Source: an uncultured Prevotella sp.
Lineage (GTDB): Bacteria; Bacteroidota; Bacteroidia; Bacteroidales; Bacteroidaceae
NCBI GenBank assembly: GCA_946998295.1
Contig: CAMPYS010000002.1
Coordinates: 65,820-129,819 of the forward strand
DNA length: 64,000 nucleotides
Direction of reading: 5' to 3'
Shown: positions 1 to 9,839 of the stretch, piece after piece
How the letters are laid out: each line of letters begins with the position of its first letter
Numbering within the stretch: the stretch's first letter is position 1
The notes under the pieces: model-generated
The model's database searches: none
Told to the model about the DNA's origin: nothing
The model's input: the letters and a program-made list of their open reading frames with translations, nothing else
Program-made: the position numbers and the translations under genes

Positions 1-547
1 ATATGGTAATGAGTCTGGCATTGCTTGTATATTAGGAACAGGTTCAAACAGTTGCTATTATGATGGCGAGAATATAATAAAGAATATCCCTGCTTTAGGA
101 TTTATCTTAGGAGACGAAGGTAGTGGAGCAGCAATAGGCAAAAGTTTCATAAATTCTATATTTAAGGAGCGTTTGTCGTCTGATATAAGAGACCTGTATC
201 TTAAAGAAACAAAATTAGATTATAAAGAGATAATATCAAATGTTTATTCTAACCCTTTACCAAATAGATTTTTAGCTTCTTGTGCAAAATTTATAGCTAA
301 ACATATTGAATATCCAGAATTGCAAAGTTTAGTAAAGGATAATTTTAATCTATTTTTTAAATATAATTTGCTTAAGTATCTTGACTATGATACAAATAGG
401 ATAGCAGCTGTAGGTAGTATAGCCTTTCACTTTCGTTCTATATTAGAGGCTTCAGCTGTTGATTTTGGAATGGAATTGACTAAAGTTATAAAATCTCCTA
501 TAGATGGTCTTACAGAATATCATATAGAAAAGCTAACTAATTATTAA
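1..547 (+). CDS. BadF/BcrA-type ATPase, N-acetylglucosamine kinase-like (5' end outside window)
   Basis: An open frame enters from position 2 and ends with TAA at 547, so this is the C-terminal part of a gene that starts upstream. The visible start contains ILGTGSNS and, about 25 residues later, GFILGDEGSGAAIGK. These are the phosphate-binding and adenosine-region motifs of the ASKHA-fold BadF/BadG/BcrA/BcrD ATPases. In Bacteroidales this small form is usually annotated as an N-acetylglucosamine kinase-like protein, which would phosphorylate an amino sugar in the cytoplasm. Substrate specificity cannot be read from this fragment. An internal TTG at 173 is not the start, because the conserved motifs lie before it. 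oxyR follows 24 bases later on the same strand. Confidence 0.8.
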   Translation, partial: YGNESGIACILGTGSNSCYYDGENIIKNIPALGFILGDEGSGAAIGKSFINSIFKERLSSDIRDLYLKETKLDYKEIISNVYSNPLPNRFLASCAKFIAKHIEYPELQSLVKDNFNLFFKYNLLKYLDYDTNRIAAVGSIAFHFRSILEASAVDFGMELTKVIKSPIDGLTEYHIEKLTNY

Positions 548-571
548 TAAAAAAATAAACTTATCATAACT

Positions 572-1498
572 ATGACTCTTCAGCAATTTGAATATGTTAT
601 GGCAGTTTTTAGATTTAAGCATTTTGCAAAAGCTGCAGACTATTGTAATGTTACGCAACCTACTCTTAGTATGATGATCCAAAAATTAGAAGATGAGTTA
701 GGAATAAAAATATTTGATAGACGTAAGCAACCTATTGTTCCCACTCCAGCTGGTAAGTTAATTATTGATAAAGCATGGAACGTACTTGTGCGTGCTAGGC
801 AGATTAAAGAATTAGCATCAGAACAACAACACTCTATTACGGGCACATTCAATTTAGCAGTATTACCAACTATAGCACCATACTTAATACCAAGATTCCT
901 GCCACAACTCATGAATGAGTATCCTAATCTTGATATCCGTGTAACCGAAATGAAAACTGAAGAGATGAAACGTGCCTTAAAGCGTGGAGATATAGATGCT
1001 GGATTATTGGCATTAATTGATGATTTAGATGATTTTCAGTGTGAGCATCTTTATTATGAACAATTTTATGTTTATGTTTCAGCTAATGACCCTCTATCTA
1101 ATAATACAGCAATACGTACAGTAGATCTTAAGGGAGAATACTTATGGTTGTTAGATGAAGGGCATTGTTTTAGAGACCAACTTGTTAAGTTTTGTGAGTT
1201 AAAATCTGCTGTAAGGAGTAAAAAAGCTTATAACTTAGGTAGTATAGAAACTTTTATGCGAATTGTAGAAAGTGGTAAAGGAGTAACATTTATACCAGAG
1301 CTTTCAGTATTACAGTTGGACGAAGAACAAAAACAGTTAGTACGACCCTTTGCTTATCCTATACCCTCAAGAGAAATTACTTTTATTACAAGTAAAGACT
1401 TTGTTCGTGAATCTATCCGTAAGTTGTTAATATCCCGTATACAAGATTCTATACCTAAAGAAATGCTTACTTTGAACAGAAATCAAAGAGCTATATAA
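572..1498 (+). CDS. oxyR: Hydrogen peroxide-sensing LysR-family regulator OxyR
   Basis: LysR-type transcription factor of 308 residues, the usual family length. An N-terminal winged helix-turn-helix (about residues 3-60, with AADYCNVTQPTLSMMIQKLE) is followed by a LysR substrate-binding domain. The redox centre is visible: GHCFRDQ places Cys199 and KFC places Cys208, the same positions and spacing as the disulfide pair of E. coli OxyR. It is therefore expected to sense peroxide directly and to activate catalase, Dps or alkyl hydroperoxide reductase genes, none of which are in the window. It starts 24 bases after the sugar-kinase gene and ends 9 bases before rsmE, so it may be co-transcribed with both. 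Confidence 0.93.
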   Translation: MTLQQFEYVMAVFRFKHFAKAADYCNVTQPTLSMMIQKLEDELGIKIFDRRKQPIVPTPAGKLIIDKAWNVLVRARQIKELASEQQHSITGTFNLAVLPTIAPYLIPRFLPQLMNEYPNLDIRVTEMKTEEMKRALKRGDIDAGLLALIDDLDDFQCEHLYYEQFYVYVSANDPLSNNTAIRTVDLKGEYLWLLDEGHCFRDQLVKFCELKSAVRSKKAYNLGSIETFMRIVESGKGVTFIPELSVLQLDEEQKQLVRPFAYPIPSREITFITSKDFVRESIRKLLISRIQDSIPKEMLTLNRNQRAI

Positions 1499-1507
1499 TA
1501 TCTTAAA

Positions 1508-2236
1508 ATGAAAGAGACACATTTTTTTTATGTTCCTAAGGCAGATGTAAACAACGAACTACCTAAGGAGGAAATTATTCATGCTTTAAAAGTCTTAAGA
1601 TTAAATATAGGTGATGAAATATTTTTAATTGATGGCAAAGGATTTTTTTATACTGCAATTATTAGCGAAGTAAAAGGTATAAAACATTGTTATTATGAAA
1701 TAAAACGTGTTATCCCTCAAACTCCTATATGGCGTAATCATATTCATTTAGCAATAGCTCCAACAAAAGATATTGGACGAATAGAATGGATGGTAGAAAA
1801 GGCAACAGAAATAGGCATTGATGAGATAACTTTTCTTGATTGTGCTTTTTCAGAACGCAAAACATTGAGAACGGATAGAATAGAACGCATAGTAATATCT
1901 GCAATGAAGCAGAGTAGGAAAGCATGGAAACCAATAATTAATGCCATAACTCCTTTAAATAAATTTATTGATACTCATATCAAAGGAGCACATTTTTTTT
2001 GCCATTGCTATAACGAGTTAGAACGTAAAGACTTATTTACAGAATTGTCCTCTATTTCACGGCATGACCAAGAAGTTATAGTACTTATAGGACCAGAAGG
2101 AGACTTCTCTATTGACGAAGTAAAAAATCTTGTTAAACATTGGGGTATAAGTTGTAGCTTAGGTAATAGTCGCTTACGTACAGAAACAGCAGGTTTGGAA
2201 GCTGTAATGATGATGAACCTATCTTTTAGGTTATAG
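1508..2236 (+). CDS. rsmE: 16S rRNA (uracil-1498-N3)-methyltransferase RsmE
   Basis: A 242-residue SPOUT-class methyltransferase. The N-terminal PUA-like part (HALKVLRLNIGDEIFLIDGKG) precedes the SAM-binding trefoil knot, whose motifs IGPEGDFSIDEV and LGNSRLRTETAGLEA lie at about residues 195-235, as expected for RsmE. The family methylates N3 of U1498 in the decoding region of 16S rRNA. It sits between oxyR and mfd with short gaps (9 and 35 bases), which suggests one transcript. Length and both knot motifs are intact. Confidence 0.94.
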   Translation: MKETHFFYVPKADVNNELPKEEIIHALKVLRLNIGDEIFLIDGKGFFYTAIISEVKGIKHCYYEIKRVIPQTPIWRNHIHLAIAPTKDIGRIEWMVEKATEIGIDEITFLDCAFSERKTLRTDRIERIVISAMKQSRKAWKPIINAITPLNKFIDTHIKGAHFFCHCYNELERKDLFTELSSISRHDQEVIVLIGPEGDFSIDEVKNLVKHWGISCSLGNSRLRTETAGLEAVMMMNLSFRL

Positions 2237-2271
2237 ATTATTATCGTTGTTTTTTCCCTTATAAATAATTT

Positions 2272-5200
2272 ATGGATATATTTGATATACGAAAGCTTTA
2301 TGAAACTTTGCCACAGGCTAAGGTTTTATTAAATTATATAGAATCAGAAACAAAAAAATCAGTTTTTATTAAAGGTTTAATAGCCTCATCTGCACCAATA
2401 TTTTTTTCTTCTTTAGCAGAAAAAATAGATAAAACTGTAGTGTTTATTTTAAACGATAATGAAGAAGCTGGATATTTTTATAACGACTTAAAGACAATAT
2501 TAAAGGCAGATAAAACTAAAAATAATATTGCAGAAGTTTTATTTTTTCCCTCATCTTATAGGCGTGCTATTAAATATGGGCAGCGTGATGCAGGAAATGA
2601 AATATTAAGAACAGAAACTTTAACTCATCTTGCTTCTTTTAACGAACAAAAAACAAAATCCCCATTACCGCTTTATATAGTAACATATCCTGAAGCTATA
2701 TCCGAATTAGTTATTTCTACATGTAAGTTAAATTCAAAAATAAAAACTGTAAGAGTTGGCGAAGAAATAGATTTAACAGAACTTGTAAAGTCTTTGCGTT
2801 CCTATGGTTTTAAGCAACGTGACTATGTATATGAACCAGGACATTTTGCACTAAGAGGTAGTATTATAGATGTTTATTCATACGCATGTGAATTGCCTTA
2901 TCGAATAGATTTTTTTGATAATGAAATAGACTCTATACGTACATTTAATGTAGAAACTCAATTATCAGAAGATAAACTTGACCAAATAGATATTGTGCCA
3001 GAACTTTCTACTAATTCTGAAGGAAAGGAATCATTCTTAAAGTTTTTACCAAAGGACACAATAATAGCTATTAAAGATTTAAATTATGTACGTGATAAGA
3101 TAGATAAAATATACGATGAAGGATTTACAGAACAAGCTATATCCGAACAAATAGAAGGTAAGACAGAAGCAGAAAGAGCATCTATACGTGAACGATTAAA
3201 AGCTCAACTAATGTTTTTAACTCCTTATGTTTTTATTAGAGAAATAACAGCATTTAAACGTATAGAGTTTGGCAATAAACCATTTTCAGATAACGTATCG
3301 TCTTCATTAATAAAGTTAGATATTTCACCGCAGCCACTATTTCACAAAAATTTTGATTTACTAATAAAAACATTAAGTGATTATCAACTTCAAGGTTATA
3401 AATTATATATTCTTGCAGATAGCGAAAAACAAATACAACGTTTAAAAGATATTTTTGATAGTGAGACTAATAAAAAAAGTACCGATATTAACACTATAAA
3501 TTTTATACCAGTAAATCGTACTATCCATGAAGGGTATATAGATAATAATATATGTGCTTGTTTATTTACGGATCATCAGATATTTGATAGATTCCATCGT
3601 TACAACCTAAAATCAGACAAGGCACGACAAGGCAAAATGGCTATAACGATGAAAGAGCTTCAAGAGTTAGAACCTGGTGATTATTTAGTTCATATAGATT
3701 ATGGTATAGGTAAGTTTGCTGGTTTAGTGCGTGTCCCTACAGGCAATTCATATCAAGAAATGATCAGAATAGTATATCAACATAATGATATAGTAGATGT
3801 TTCAATCCATTCACTTTATAAGATAAGTAAATATAAAAGTTCTGAAAGTGGTGATATGCCCAAATTATCAATTTTAGGTTCAGGTGCATGGGAAAGATTA
3901 AAGGATAGAGCCAAAAAACGAATAAAAGATATAGCCCGAGACCTAATAAAGCTATATGCAAAGAGGCGTAATGAGAAAGGGTTTGCTTTTTCTCCTGATT
4001 CTTATATCCAACACGAATTAGAAGCTTCCTTTATTTATGAAGATACGCCAGATCAGCTTAAGACAACCCAAGAAGTTAAGCAAGATATGGAAAGTACTAA
4101 GCCTATGGATAGATTAATATGTGGAGATGTAGGATTTGGAAAAACAGAAATTGCTATACGTGCATCCTTAAAAGCAGCTGTAGATGGTAAGCAAGTAGCT
4201 GTACTTGTTCCAACAACAGTATTAGCATTTCAACATTATCAAACATTTTATAGGCGTTTAAAGGATATGCCAGTAACTGTAGAATATCTTTCTAGAGCCA
4301 GAACAGCTAAGCAAACGCGAGAAATATTGCAAAAACTTGAAGCTGGAGAAATAAATATATTGATAGGAACCCATAAACTATTGAGCAAGTCTGTAAAATG
4401 GAATGATATAGGATTATTAATAATAGATGAAGAACAAAAGTTTGGTGTATCTACAAAAGAAAAGTTACGTAAATTAAAAACAAATATTGACACATTGTCA
4501 ATGTCTGCCACACCAATACCACGTACTTTACAATTTTCTTTAATGGGTGCAAGAGATATGAGCATAATACGTACCCCACCACCTAACAGATATCCAATAC
4601 AAACACAAATATCTACATTTAATACTGAAATAATAGTTGAGGCTATTAATTTTGAAATGAGTAGAAATGGACAAGTTTTTTTTGTTAATAATCGTATATC
4701 AAGTCTTATAGAGCTATCTAATTTTATAAAGAAACATATACCTGATTGTCGTATAGGAATAGGACATGGACAAATGAGACCAGAGGAGCTCGAAAAAATA
4801 GTAATGGGATTTATGAACTATGAATACGACGTTTTACTTTCAACAACTATTGTAGAAAATGGTATAGATGTGTCTAATGCAAATACAATAATAATAAATG
4901 ATGCTCATAAGTTTGGCCTTTCTGATTTGCATCAAATGCGTGGGCGTGTAGGGCGTTCTAACAAGAAAGCTTTTTGTTATCTTATAGCACCACCTTTGAC
5001 AGCTCTAAATACTGATTCACGACGTAGATTAGAGGCTTTAGAAACTTTTTCTGATTTAGGAAGTGGATTTAATATTGCCGTTCAAGACCTTGATATTAGA
5101 GGAGCAGGTAACCTATTAGGAGCAGAACAAAGTGGATTTATGGAAGACTTAGGTTATGAAACATATCAAAAAATATTGAACCAAGCCGTTACAGAATTAA

Positions 5201-5727
5201 AGAATGAAGAATTTCATGAACTATATGAGGAAAATAAAATTGCAGGTAAAGAATTTGCTGCAAAAGATTTTGTAGAAGATTGTAATATAGAAAGCGATCT
5301 TGAAATGTATTTCCCTGAAACTTTTGTGCCAGGTAGCTCTGAACGTATTTTGTTATATAGAGAACTTGATAATATAGAGACTGATGAACAATTAAAAGCC
5401 TATCGCATGCGTTTAGAAGATAGATTCGGTAAGATTCCTAAGCAAGGTTTAGAACTTATGCAAATAGTTCCACTTAGACGTGCTGCTAAGAATCTTGGAT
5501 GTGAAAAAGTAATATTAAAAGGTGGAGAACTTAAATTACAGTTTGTGTCAAATGTTAATAGCCCATATTATGAAAGTAAGGAATTTGGAAAAATATTATC
5601 TTATTTAACAGCTCAGGTGCATACATGCAAATTAAACGAAAAAAACGGTAAACGTTATATGGTTATTAAAAATGTTACATCTGTAGGCAAGGCAGTTAAC
5701 CTTTTGCAAGAAATAGAAAAATCATAA
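2272..5727 (+). CDS. mfd: Transcription-repair coupling factor Mfd
   Basis: Full-length Mfd of 1151 residues. It displaces stalled RNA polymerase and recruits UvrA to the lesion. The N-terminal UvrB-like region (about 1-340, with YEPGHFALRGSIIDVYS) is followed by a CarD-like RNA-polymerase-interaction domain (about 465-560, PGDYLVHIDYGIGKF). A superfamily 2 helicase core follows: Walker A GDVGFGKTE near residue 618, DEEQKFG near 718, SATPIPRT, and motif VI QMRGRVGRS near 887. A C-terminal TRCF domain closes the protein. The start ATG lies 35 bases after rsmE. The downstream Wzi gene starts only 20 bases after the stop, so readthrough is likely. Confidence 0.97.
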   Translation: MDIFDIRKLYETLPQAKVLLNYIESETKKSVFIKGLIASSAPIFFSSLAEKIDKTVVFILNDNEEAGYFYNDLKTILKADKTKNNIAEVLFFPSSYRRAIKYGQRDAGNEILRTETLTHLASFNEQKTKSPLPLYIVTYPEAISELVISTCKLNSKIKTVRVGEEIDLTELVKSLRSYGFKQRDYVYEPGHFALRGSIIDVYSYACELPYRIDFFDNEIDSIRTFNVETQLSEDKLDQIDIVPELSTNSEGKESFLKFLPKDTIIAIKDLNYVRDKIDKIYDEGFTEQAISEQIEGKTEAERASIRERLKAQLMFLTPYVFIREITAFKRIEFGNKPFSDNVSSSLIKLDISPQPLFHKNFDLLIKTLSDYQLQGYKLYILADSEKQIQRLKDIFDSETNKKSTDINTINFIPVNRTIHEGYIDNNICACLFTDHQIFDRFHRYNLKSDKARQGKMAITMKELQELEPGDYLVHIDYGIGKFAGLVRVPTGNSYQEMIRIVYQHNDIVDVSIHSLYKISKYKSSESGDMPKLSILGSGAWERLKDRAKKRIKDIARDLIKLYAKRRNEKGFAFSPDSYIQHELEASFIYEDTPDQLKTTQEVKQDMESTKPMDRLICGDVGFGKTEIAIRASLKAAVDGKQVAVLVPTTVLAFQHYQTFYRRLKDMPVTVEYLSRARTAKQTREILQKLEAGEINILIGTHKLLSKSVKWNDIGLLIIDEEQKFGVSTKEKLRKLKTNIDTLSMSATPIPRTLQFSLMGARDMSIIRTPPPNRYPIQTQISTFNTEIIVEAINFEMSRNGQVFFVNNRISSLIELSNFIKKHIPDCRIGIGHGQMRPEELEKIVMGFMNYEYDVLLSTTIVENGIDVSNANTIIINDAHKFGLSDLHQMRGRVGRSNKKAFCYLIAPPLTALNTDSRRRLEALETFSDLGSGFNIAVQDLDIRGAGNLLGAEQSGFMEDLGYETYQKILNQAVTELKNEEFHELYEENKIAGKEFAAKDFVEDCNIESDLEMYFPETFVPGSSERILLYRELDNIETDEQLKAYRMRLEDRFGKIPKQGLELMQIVPLRRAAKNLGCEKVILKGGELKLQFVSNVNSPYYESKEFGKILSYLTAQVHTCKLNEKNGKRYMVIKNVTSVGKAVNLLQEIEKS

Positions 5728-5747
5728 TAAAATACTATAAAAACAAA

Positions 5748-7340
5748 ATGACTAACAAGATTTTAAAGTTATTATTTTTATTATCTTTATTTTTTTCTTT
5801 TGAGTTACAAGCACAAAACGAATATGTTTTATCTGATACAGTAAAGTTGCGCCAATTCAAAAATATAGAATATAAGATAGAGACTCAAGGTAGTTTTTCT
5901 GTCAATAAAACGCCTTTATGGCTAAATGCAAATAAATATGGGCTTAGTTCTTTGAAAGATATTAATAGCTATTTGCGTATTGCAGCAGAGCGTAATATAT
6001 CTACTGATAATGGACGAAAGTGGGGAATAGGTTACGGTGTAGATCTTGCCACCGCAATAAATTATACAAGTAATTTTATTGTAAATCAAGCATATATTGA
6101 AGGACGTTACCTTAAAGGAATTCTTACAATAGGTGCAAAGGAATATCCTTTGGAATTAAAAAACAATAAATACAGTTCAGGCTCTCAAACATTAGGTATT
6201 AATGCTCGACCTATTCCGCAAGTAAGACTTTCATTACCAGAATATTGGACTCTTCCCTTTGCTAATGGCTATTTACATATAAAAGGGCATATTGCTTTTG
6301 GAAAGATGACAGATGATAGCTGGCAGCATAAGTACACATCTAAAAAGAGAAACTATGCAGATAATGTTCTGTATCATTCTAAGGCGTGTTATTTAAAAAT
6401 TGCTAATGTTGCAGGATTTTCACCTTGGTCTATCGAGTTAGGTTTAGAAATGGTTTCAACATTTGGAGGAACTTCATACTCTTTCGATGATAAAGGAACC
6501 TTAATAGACGTAGTTAAAAATAATACAAATTTTAATGCTTATTATCATGCCTTTATTCCTGGTGGAAGTGATATAGGTGAAACGACGTATCAAAATAGTG
6601 AAGGTAATCATTTTGGTTCTTGGTTAATGAGAATAACATATAATGGCAATATAAACAGATATTCCATATATATGGATAAATATTTTGAAGATCATTCATC
6701 AATGTTTTTACTAGATTATGATGGATATGTACCAGGTATTGAGTGGCGTAAGAAGAAAAAGAAAAGTTTTTTGCGCTATGGTTTAAAAGATTTTTTGTTA
6801 GGGTTTGAATATAATTTTAAGCAAATACATTGGTTAAATACACTTGTAATAGAATATATAACATCAAAATATCAAAGTGGACCAATATACCATGATCATA
6901 CAAAAACCGTAGCAGATCATATAGGGGGGAAAGATAATTATTATAACCACTTCTTATATACAGGAAATCAGCATTGGGGACAGTCAATGGGTAACCCTTT
7001 ATATCGTTCACCAATATATAATGAAGATGGAAAAATAGAGTTTGAGAATAATCGTTTCTCTGCTCTTTATATTGCATTAGGTGGTCGTCCTAATAGTTAT
7101 TTGCGATGGCGTGTAATAGCTTCTCTTCAAGATGGACTGGGAACTTATAATAATCCTTATATGTATAAAAAATATAATGCAAGTCTTATGACAGAAATTG
7201 ACTATCAGCTTAATTTAAACAACAAATCGTGGTTTAATGGGACAAGAATAAAGTTAGGACTTGGAGTAGATCATGGATCAATATTGGGAACTAATAACTA
7301 TGGAATGCAATTAACATTTACAAAAACTGGAATATTTTAA
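5748..7340 (+). CDS. Outer-membrane capsule-assembly Wzi-family protein
   Basis: A 530-residue protein with a clear signal peptide (hydrophobic stretch LLFLLSLFFSFELQAQ, likely cut after residue 22). The rest is rich in alternating aromatic and polar residues typical of an outer-membrane beta barrel. Landmarks include LRIAAERNISTDNGRKWGIGYG and a long stretch of GIEWRK, FEYNF and WGQSMGNPLYRSPIY type strands. This pattern matches the Bacteroidota branch of the capsule assembly Wzi family. Wzi anchors capsular polysaccharide at the cell surface in enterobacteria; the same role is inferred here. It lies between mfd and a small lipoprotein gene with gaps of 20 and 12 bases. No glycosyltransferases are adjacent, so its polymer is not identified. 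Confidence 0.75.
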   Translation: MTNKILKLLFLLSLFFSFELQAQNEYVLSDTVKLRQFKNIEYKIETQGSFSVNKTPLWLNANKYGLSSLKDINSYLRIAAERNISTDNGRKWGIGYGVDLATAINYTSNFIVNQAYIEGRYLKGILTIGAKEYPLELKNNKYSSGSQTLGINARPIPQVRLSLPEYWTLPFANGYLHIKGHIAFGKMTDDSWQHKYTSKKRNYADNVLYHSKACYLKIANVAGFSPWSIELGLEMVSTFGGTSYSFDDKGTLIDVVKNNTNFNAYYHAFIPGGSDIGETTYQNSEGNHFGSWLMRITYNGNINRYSIYMDKYFEDHSSMFLLDYDGYVPGIEWRKKKKKSFLRYGLKDFLLGFEYNFKQIHWLNTLVIEYITSKYQSGPIYHDHTKTVADHIGGKDNYYNHFLYTGNQHWGQSMGNPLYRSPIYNEDGKIEFENNRFSALYIALGGRPNSYLRWRVIASLQDGLGTYNNPYMYKKYNASLMTEIDYQLNLNNKSWFNGTRIKLGLGVDHGSILGTNNYGMQLTFTKTGIF

Positions 7341-7352
7341 TATTAAACAAAT

Positions 7353-7793
7353 ATGAAGAATATTAAAGCAATATACTCTTTTGTTGTATTATTTTTCTTA
7401 CTTATACTAACATCATGTACAATAGAGTCGGATAGTGTACCTAATAATTTAGCAGGAATGTGGAAACTAATTACAATAAATGATAATGGGAAAATAACAT
7501 CTTATGCAGATAAACAAGTTTTTTGGTCGTTTCAAGCTAAACTTTTGCAATTAGAAGTTAAAAATACTAACATTCCTAAAATAATATGTTATTACAAAAT
7601 AGAAAATAAAGTTTTAATTATTACAAAAGTATATCGTTATGATAGAGAAAATGGAGACGAACTATTGAAAGACCCTTCTTTGTTATCTTACTATGGACTA
7701 ACAAAGCTAAAAAACAATTTTAAAATAGAATTACGGAAAGACAATTTAAATTTGAGTATACACAACAAAAAGTTTTCTTTTATAAGGTTTTGA
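7353..7793 (+). CDS. Small lipoprotein with a lipocalin-like domain, function unknown
   Basis: A 146-residue protein with a lipoprotein signal peptide: a hydrophobic run followed by LILTSC, so the lipidated cysteine is residue 22. The mature part begins with LAGMWKLITINDNGKI, the opening of the lipocalin-like small lipoproteins that are common in Bacteroidales, and continues with beta-strand-like alternation. No catalytic residues are apparent. It follows the Wzi-family gene by 12 bases and probably shares its transcript, so an envelope role is likely, but the function is not recognisable. Confidence 0.6.
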   Translation: MKNIKAIYSFVVLFFLLILTSCTIESDSVPNNLAGMWKLITINDNGKITSYADKQVFWSFQAKLLQLEVKNTNIPKIICYYKIENKVLIITKVYRYDRENGDELLKDPSLLSYYGLTKLKNNFKIELRKDNLNLSIHNKKFSFIRF

Positions 7794-7796
7794 TAT

Positions 7797-7815
7797 AGAT
7801 ATAAAGACCATATCT
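7797..7815 (+). terminator. Weak hairpin after the lipoprotein gene
   Basis: AGATAT (7797-7802) pairs with ATATCT (7810-7815) across a 7-base loop directly after the stop codon, and is followed by TATTGTT. The stem is short and AT-rich, so this is only a possible end of the oxyR-mfd-wzi transcript. Confidence 0.3.
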
Positions 7816-7878
7816 TATTGTTAGGTATTAAAAATATCAATAAAAAAGAATCTTATAGTATATTTATAAAAAATATCT

Positions 7879-7886
7879 TACTTTTG
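7879..7886 (+). promoter_or_regulatory. -7 box of the nupG-like gene
   Basis: TACTTTTG matches the Bacteroidota -7 consensus TAnnTTTG and lies 25 bases before the start codon at 7911. No clear -33 TTTG is visible about 20 bases upstream. Confidence 0.5.
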
Positions 7887-7910
7887 TAAAATAACAAATT
7901 ACTACTCTAT

Positions 7911-9173
7911 ATGAACTTAAAAGTACGTTTGTCCCTAATGAACTTTTTGGAGTTTGCTGTTTGGGGAGCATATTTAACGTCAATGGGACGTTATTTGGGG
8001 AATATTGGCTTCGGAAGCAAAATAGCTTATTTCTATTCAATGCAAGGTATTGTTTCTATCTTTATGCCTGCACTGATGGGTATAGTTGCTGATAGGTGGA
8101 TACCTGCTCAACGCCTTTTAGGCTATTGTCATTTATTAGCAGGTATGTTTATGTTTGTATTATCATGGTATGGATATGTTGCAGGAAACTCTACCGATTT
8201 TTCAACATTGTTTTCTTTATATTCTTTATCTGTAGCTTTTTATATGCCTACTTTAGCTTTAACTAACTCTGTTGCTTATTTCTCGTTAAAACAAAAAGGT
8301 TATGACATAGTAAAAGATTTTCCTCCTATTAGAATATTTGGAACAATAGGATTTATATTAACTATGTGGATAGTTGATATATTAGGATTTCAAGGAAACC
8401 AAAATCAGTTTGTAACATCAGGTGTTGTTAGTATCATTTTATTTATATATTCTCTATCTTTACCAAATTGTACTATAAATAAAAGTAATACTAAAACATC
8501 GCTTATTGATGCCTTTGGGCTTAGAGGATTTACATTATTTAAAGAAAAAAGGATAGCAATATTCTTTTTGTTTTCTATGTTACTTGGGGTTAGTCTTCAA
8601 ATAACAAATAGTTTTGCTAATCCTTTCCTATTTAGTTTTAAACCAGATTTTCCAGATGCTTTTGGAGTGCAACATGCTAATATTCTTATCAGCTTGTCAC
8701 AGATAAGTGAAACATTTTGCATATTGCTTATACCATTTTTTATGCGTAAGTATGGAATTAAAAACGTTATGCTTATAGCTATGTTTGCATGGGTATTACG
8801 TTTCGCACTCTTTGGTATTGGTAACCCGGGAATGCCAGGAGTATTATTATTTATACTATCAATGATAGTATATGGTATGGCATTTGACTTCTTTAATATC
8901 TCAGGCTCTTTATTCGTAGATAACAATACCGATAGCTCGTTACGCTCTTCAGCTCAAGGTATATTTATGTTAATGACTAACGGTATAGGAGCAACTATAG
9001 GAACACTTTCGGCTCAACAAATTATTAATCATTTCACACACCCAGAAACATTTGGTACAGATACACTTATGAGAGGCGACTGGCAAACTTGTTGGTTTAT
9101 CTTTGCAGGATATTCTCTGATTGTAGGTATAGCCTTTGCTCTCATATTTAAACCAAAAGAAAAAGCAAAATGA
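7911..9173 (+). CDS. NupG-type nucleoside:proton symporter (major facilitator)
   Basis: A 420-residue integral membrane protein with about 12 hydrophobic segments. The start LRLSLMNFLEFAVWGAYLTSMGRYL-like segment (residues 4-27) and the loop ADRWIPAQRLLG are characteristic of the nucleoside:H+ symporter family (NupG/XapB) within the MFS. The C-terminal half keeps the family pattern FFNISGSLFVDNNTD near residue 325 and a final membrane span. It would import nucleosides across the inner membrane. The start ATG follows a -7 box. The gene overlaps the next by four bases (ATGA), so the two are translationally coupled. Confidence 0.85.
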   Translation: MNLKVRLSLMNFLEFAVWGAYLTSMGRYLGNIGFGSKIAYFYSMQGIVSIFMPALMGIVADRWIPAQRLLGYCHLLAGMFMFVLSWYGYVAGNSTDFSTLFSLYSLSVAFYMPTLALTNSVAYFSLKQKGYDIVKDFPPIRIFGTIGFILTMWIVDILGFQGNQNQFVTSGVVSIILFIYSLSLPNCTINKSNTKTSLIDAFGLRGFTLFKEKRIAIFFLFSMLLGVSLQITNSFANPFLFSFKPDFPDAFGVQHANILISLSQISETFCILLIPFFMRKYGIKNVMLIAMFAWVLRFALFGIGNPGMPGVLLFILSMIVYGMAFDFFNISGSLFVDNNTDSSLRSSAQGIFMLMTNGIGATIGTLSAQQIINHFTHPETFGTDTLMRGDWQTCWFIFAGYSLIVGIAFALIFKPKEKAK

Positions 9174-9718
9174 AGAAAATTCGCCTTCAACTTCAAAGTA
9201 CTAAAAAGATAGTAAGTGGATTAGACATCAACTTGCTAATTCTTGTCGATCAAAATAATGAACGTCAAATAGCTTTTGTATGTAGTAAGGAATTAGAAAG
9301 ACAGTTAGCTTTAAGAGTGAATAATAACCCAATAAAGAATACACTTTTACCTGAAGTTATGTGTTGGATTAATCCTGATATGAATAAAGAAAATTATGAG
9401 ATACTTTTTAGTTCTATAAGTGGGGGAGAGTATAAGGTTATACTGATAAACAAAATAACTTTTGAAATGTTGCCAATATCTGCTCCTGATGCTGTGTTGC
9501 TTGCTACTGTTGCAGGGCTTGATATGTTTATAGAAGAAAAGTTATTTTATCGCCAAAGTATGATATTTGATGAGACAAAAGAAAAAATATCTTTACCTCT
9601 TAATATTCTTAGTCAGGAAATGTTAGAAGAGGCTTTAAACAAAGCTATTATTGAAGAAGATTTTGAAGTCGCCTCATGTTTGAGGGATGAGTTAAAGCGT
9701 AGAACTCCTATTAAATAA
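9170..9718 (+). CDS. DUF151 (bifunctional nuclease family) protein with C-terminal UVR motif
   Basis: A 182-residue protein. The first 130 residues show the DUF151 pattern: the conserved stretch PISAPDAVLLATVAGLDMFI near residue 105 corresponds to the family's SDAIALAL-type region. The last 35 residues (LEEALNKAIIEEDFEVASCLRDEL) form a UVR motif, as in UvrB and UvrC. This two-domain arrangement is standard in Bacteroidota. Some DUF151 proteins have reported nuclease activity, but the role here is not known. Its ATG overlaps the nupG-like stop codon. After it the gene series ends and a transposon remnant begins. Confidence 0.75.
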   Translation: MKKIRLQLQSTKKIVSGLDINLLILVDQNNERQIAFVCSKELERQLALRVNNNPIKNTLLPEVMCWINPDMNKENYEILFSSISGGEYKVILINKITFEMLPISAPDAVLLATVAGLDMFIEEKLFYRQSMIFDETKEKISLPLNILSQEMLEEALNKAIIEEDFEVASCLRDELKRRTPIK

Positions 9719-9839
9719 CTATCAAAATATAAAGCATACTTTAGATGTACCAATCGGTGTGTTTACAATCGGTTGGGACAGTGAAAGGTATTTCTATGGC
9801 ATCATGGTTGTCATAGTGTTGTTTAACCTTTCTCCTTTC

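Noticed and set aside
9740..9780. Terminal inverted repeat of the transposon (CCAATC...GGTTGG with AATCGGT repeated)
   Set aside because: Only 6 bp pair, and no matching end was found on the far side of the remnant.
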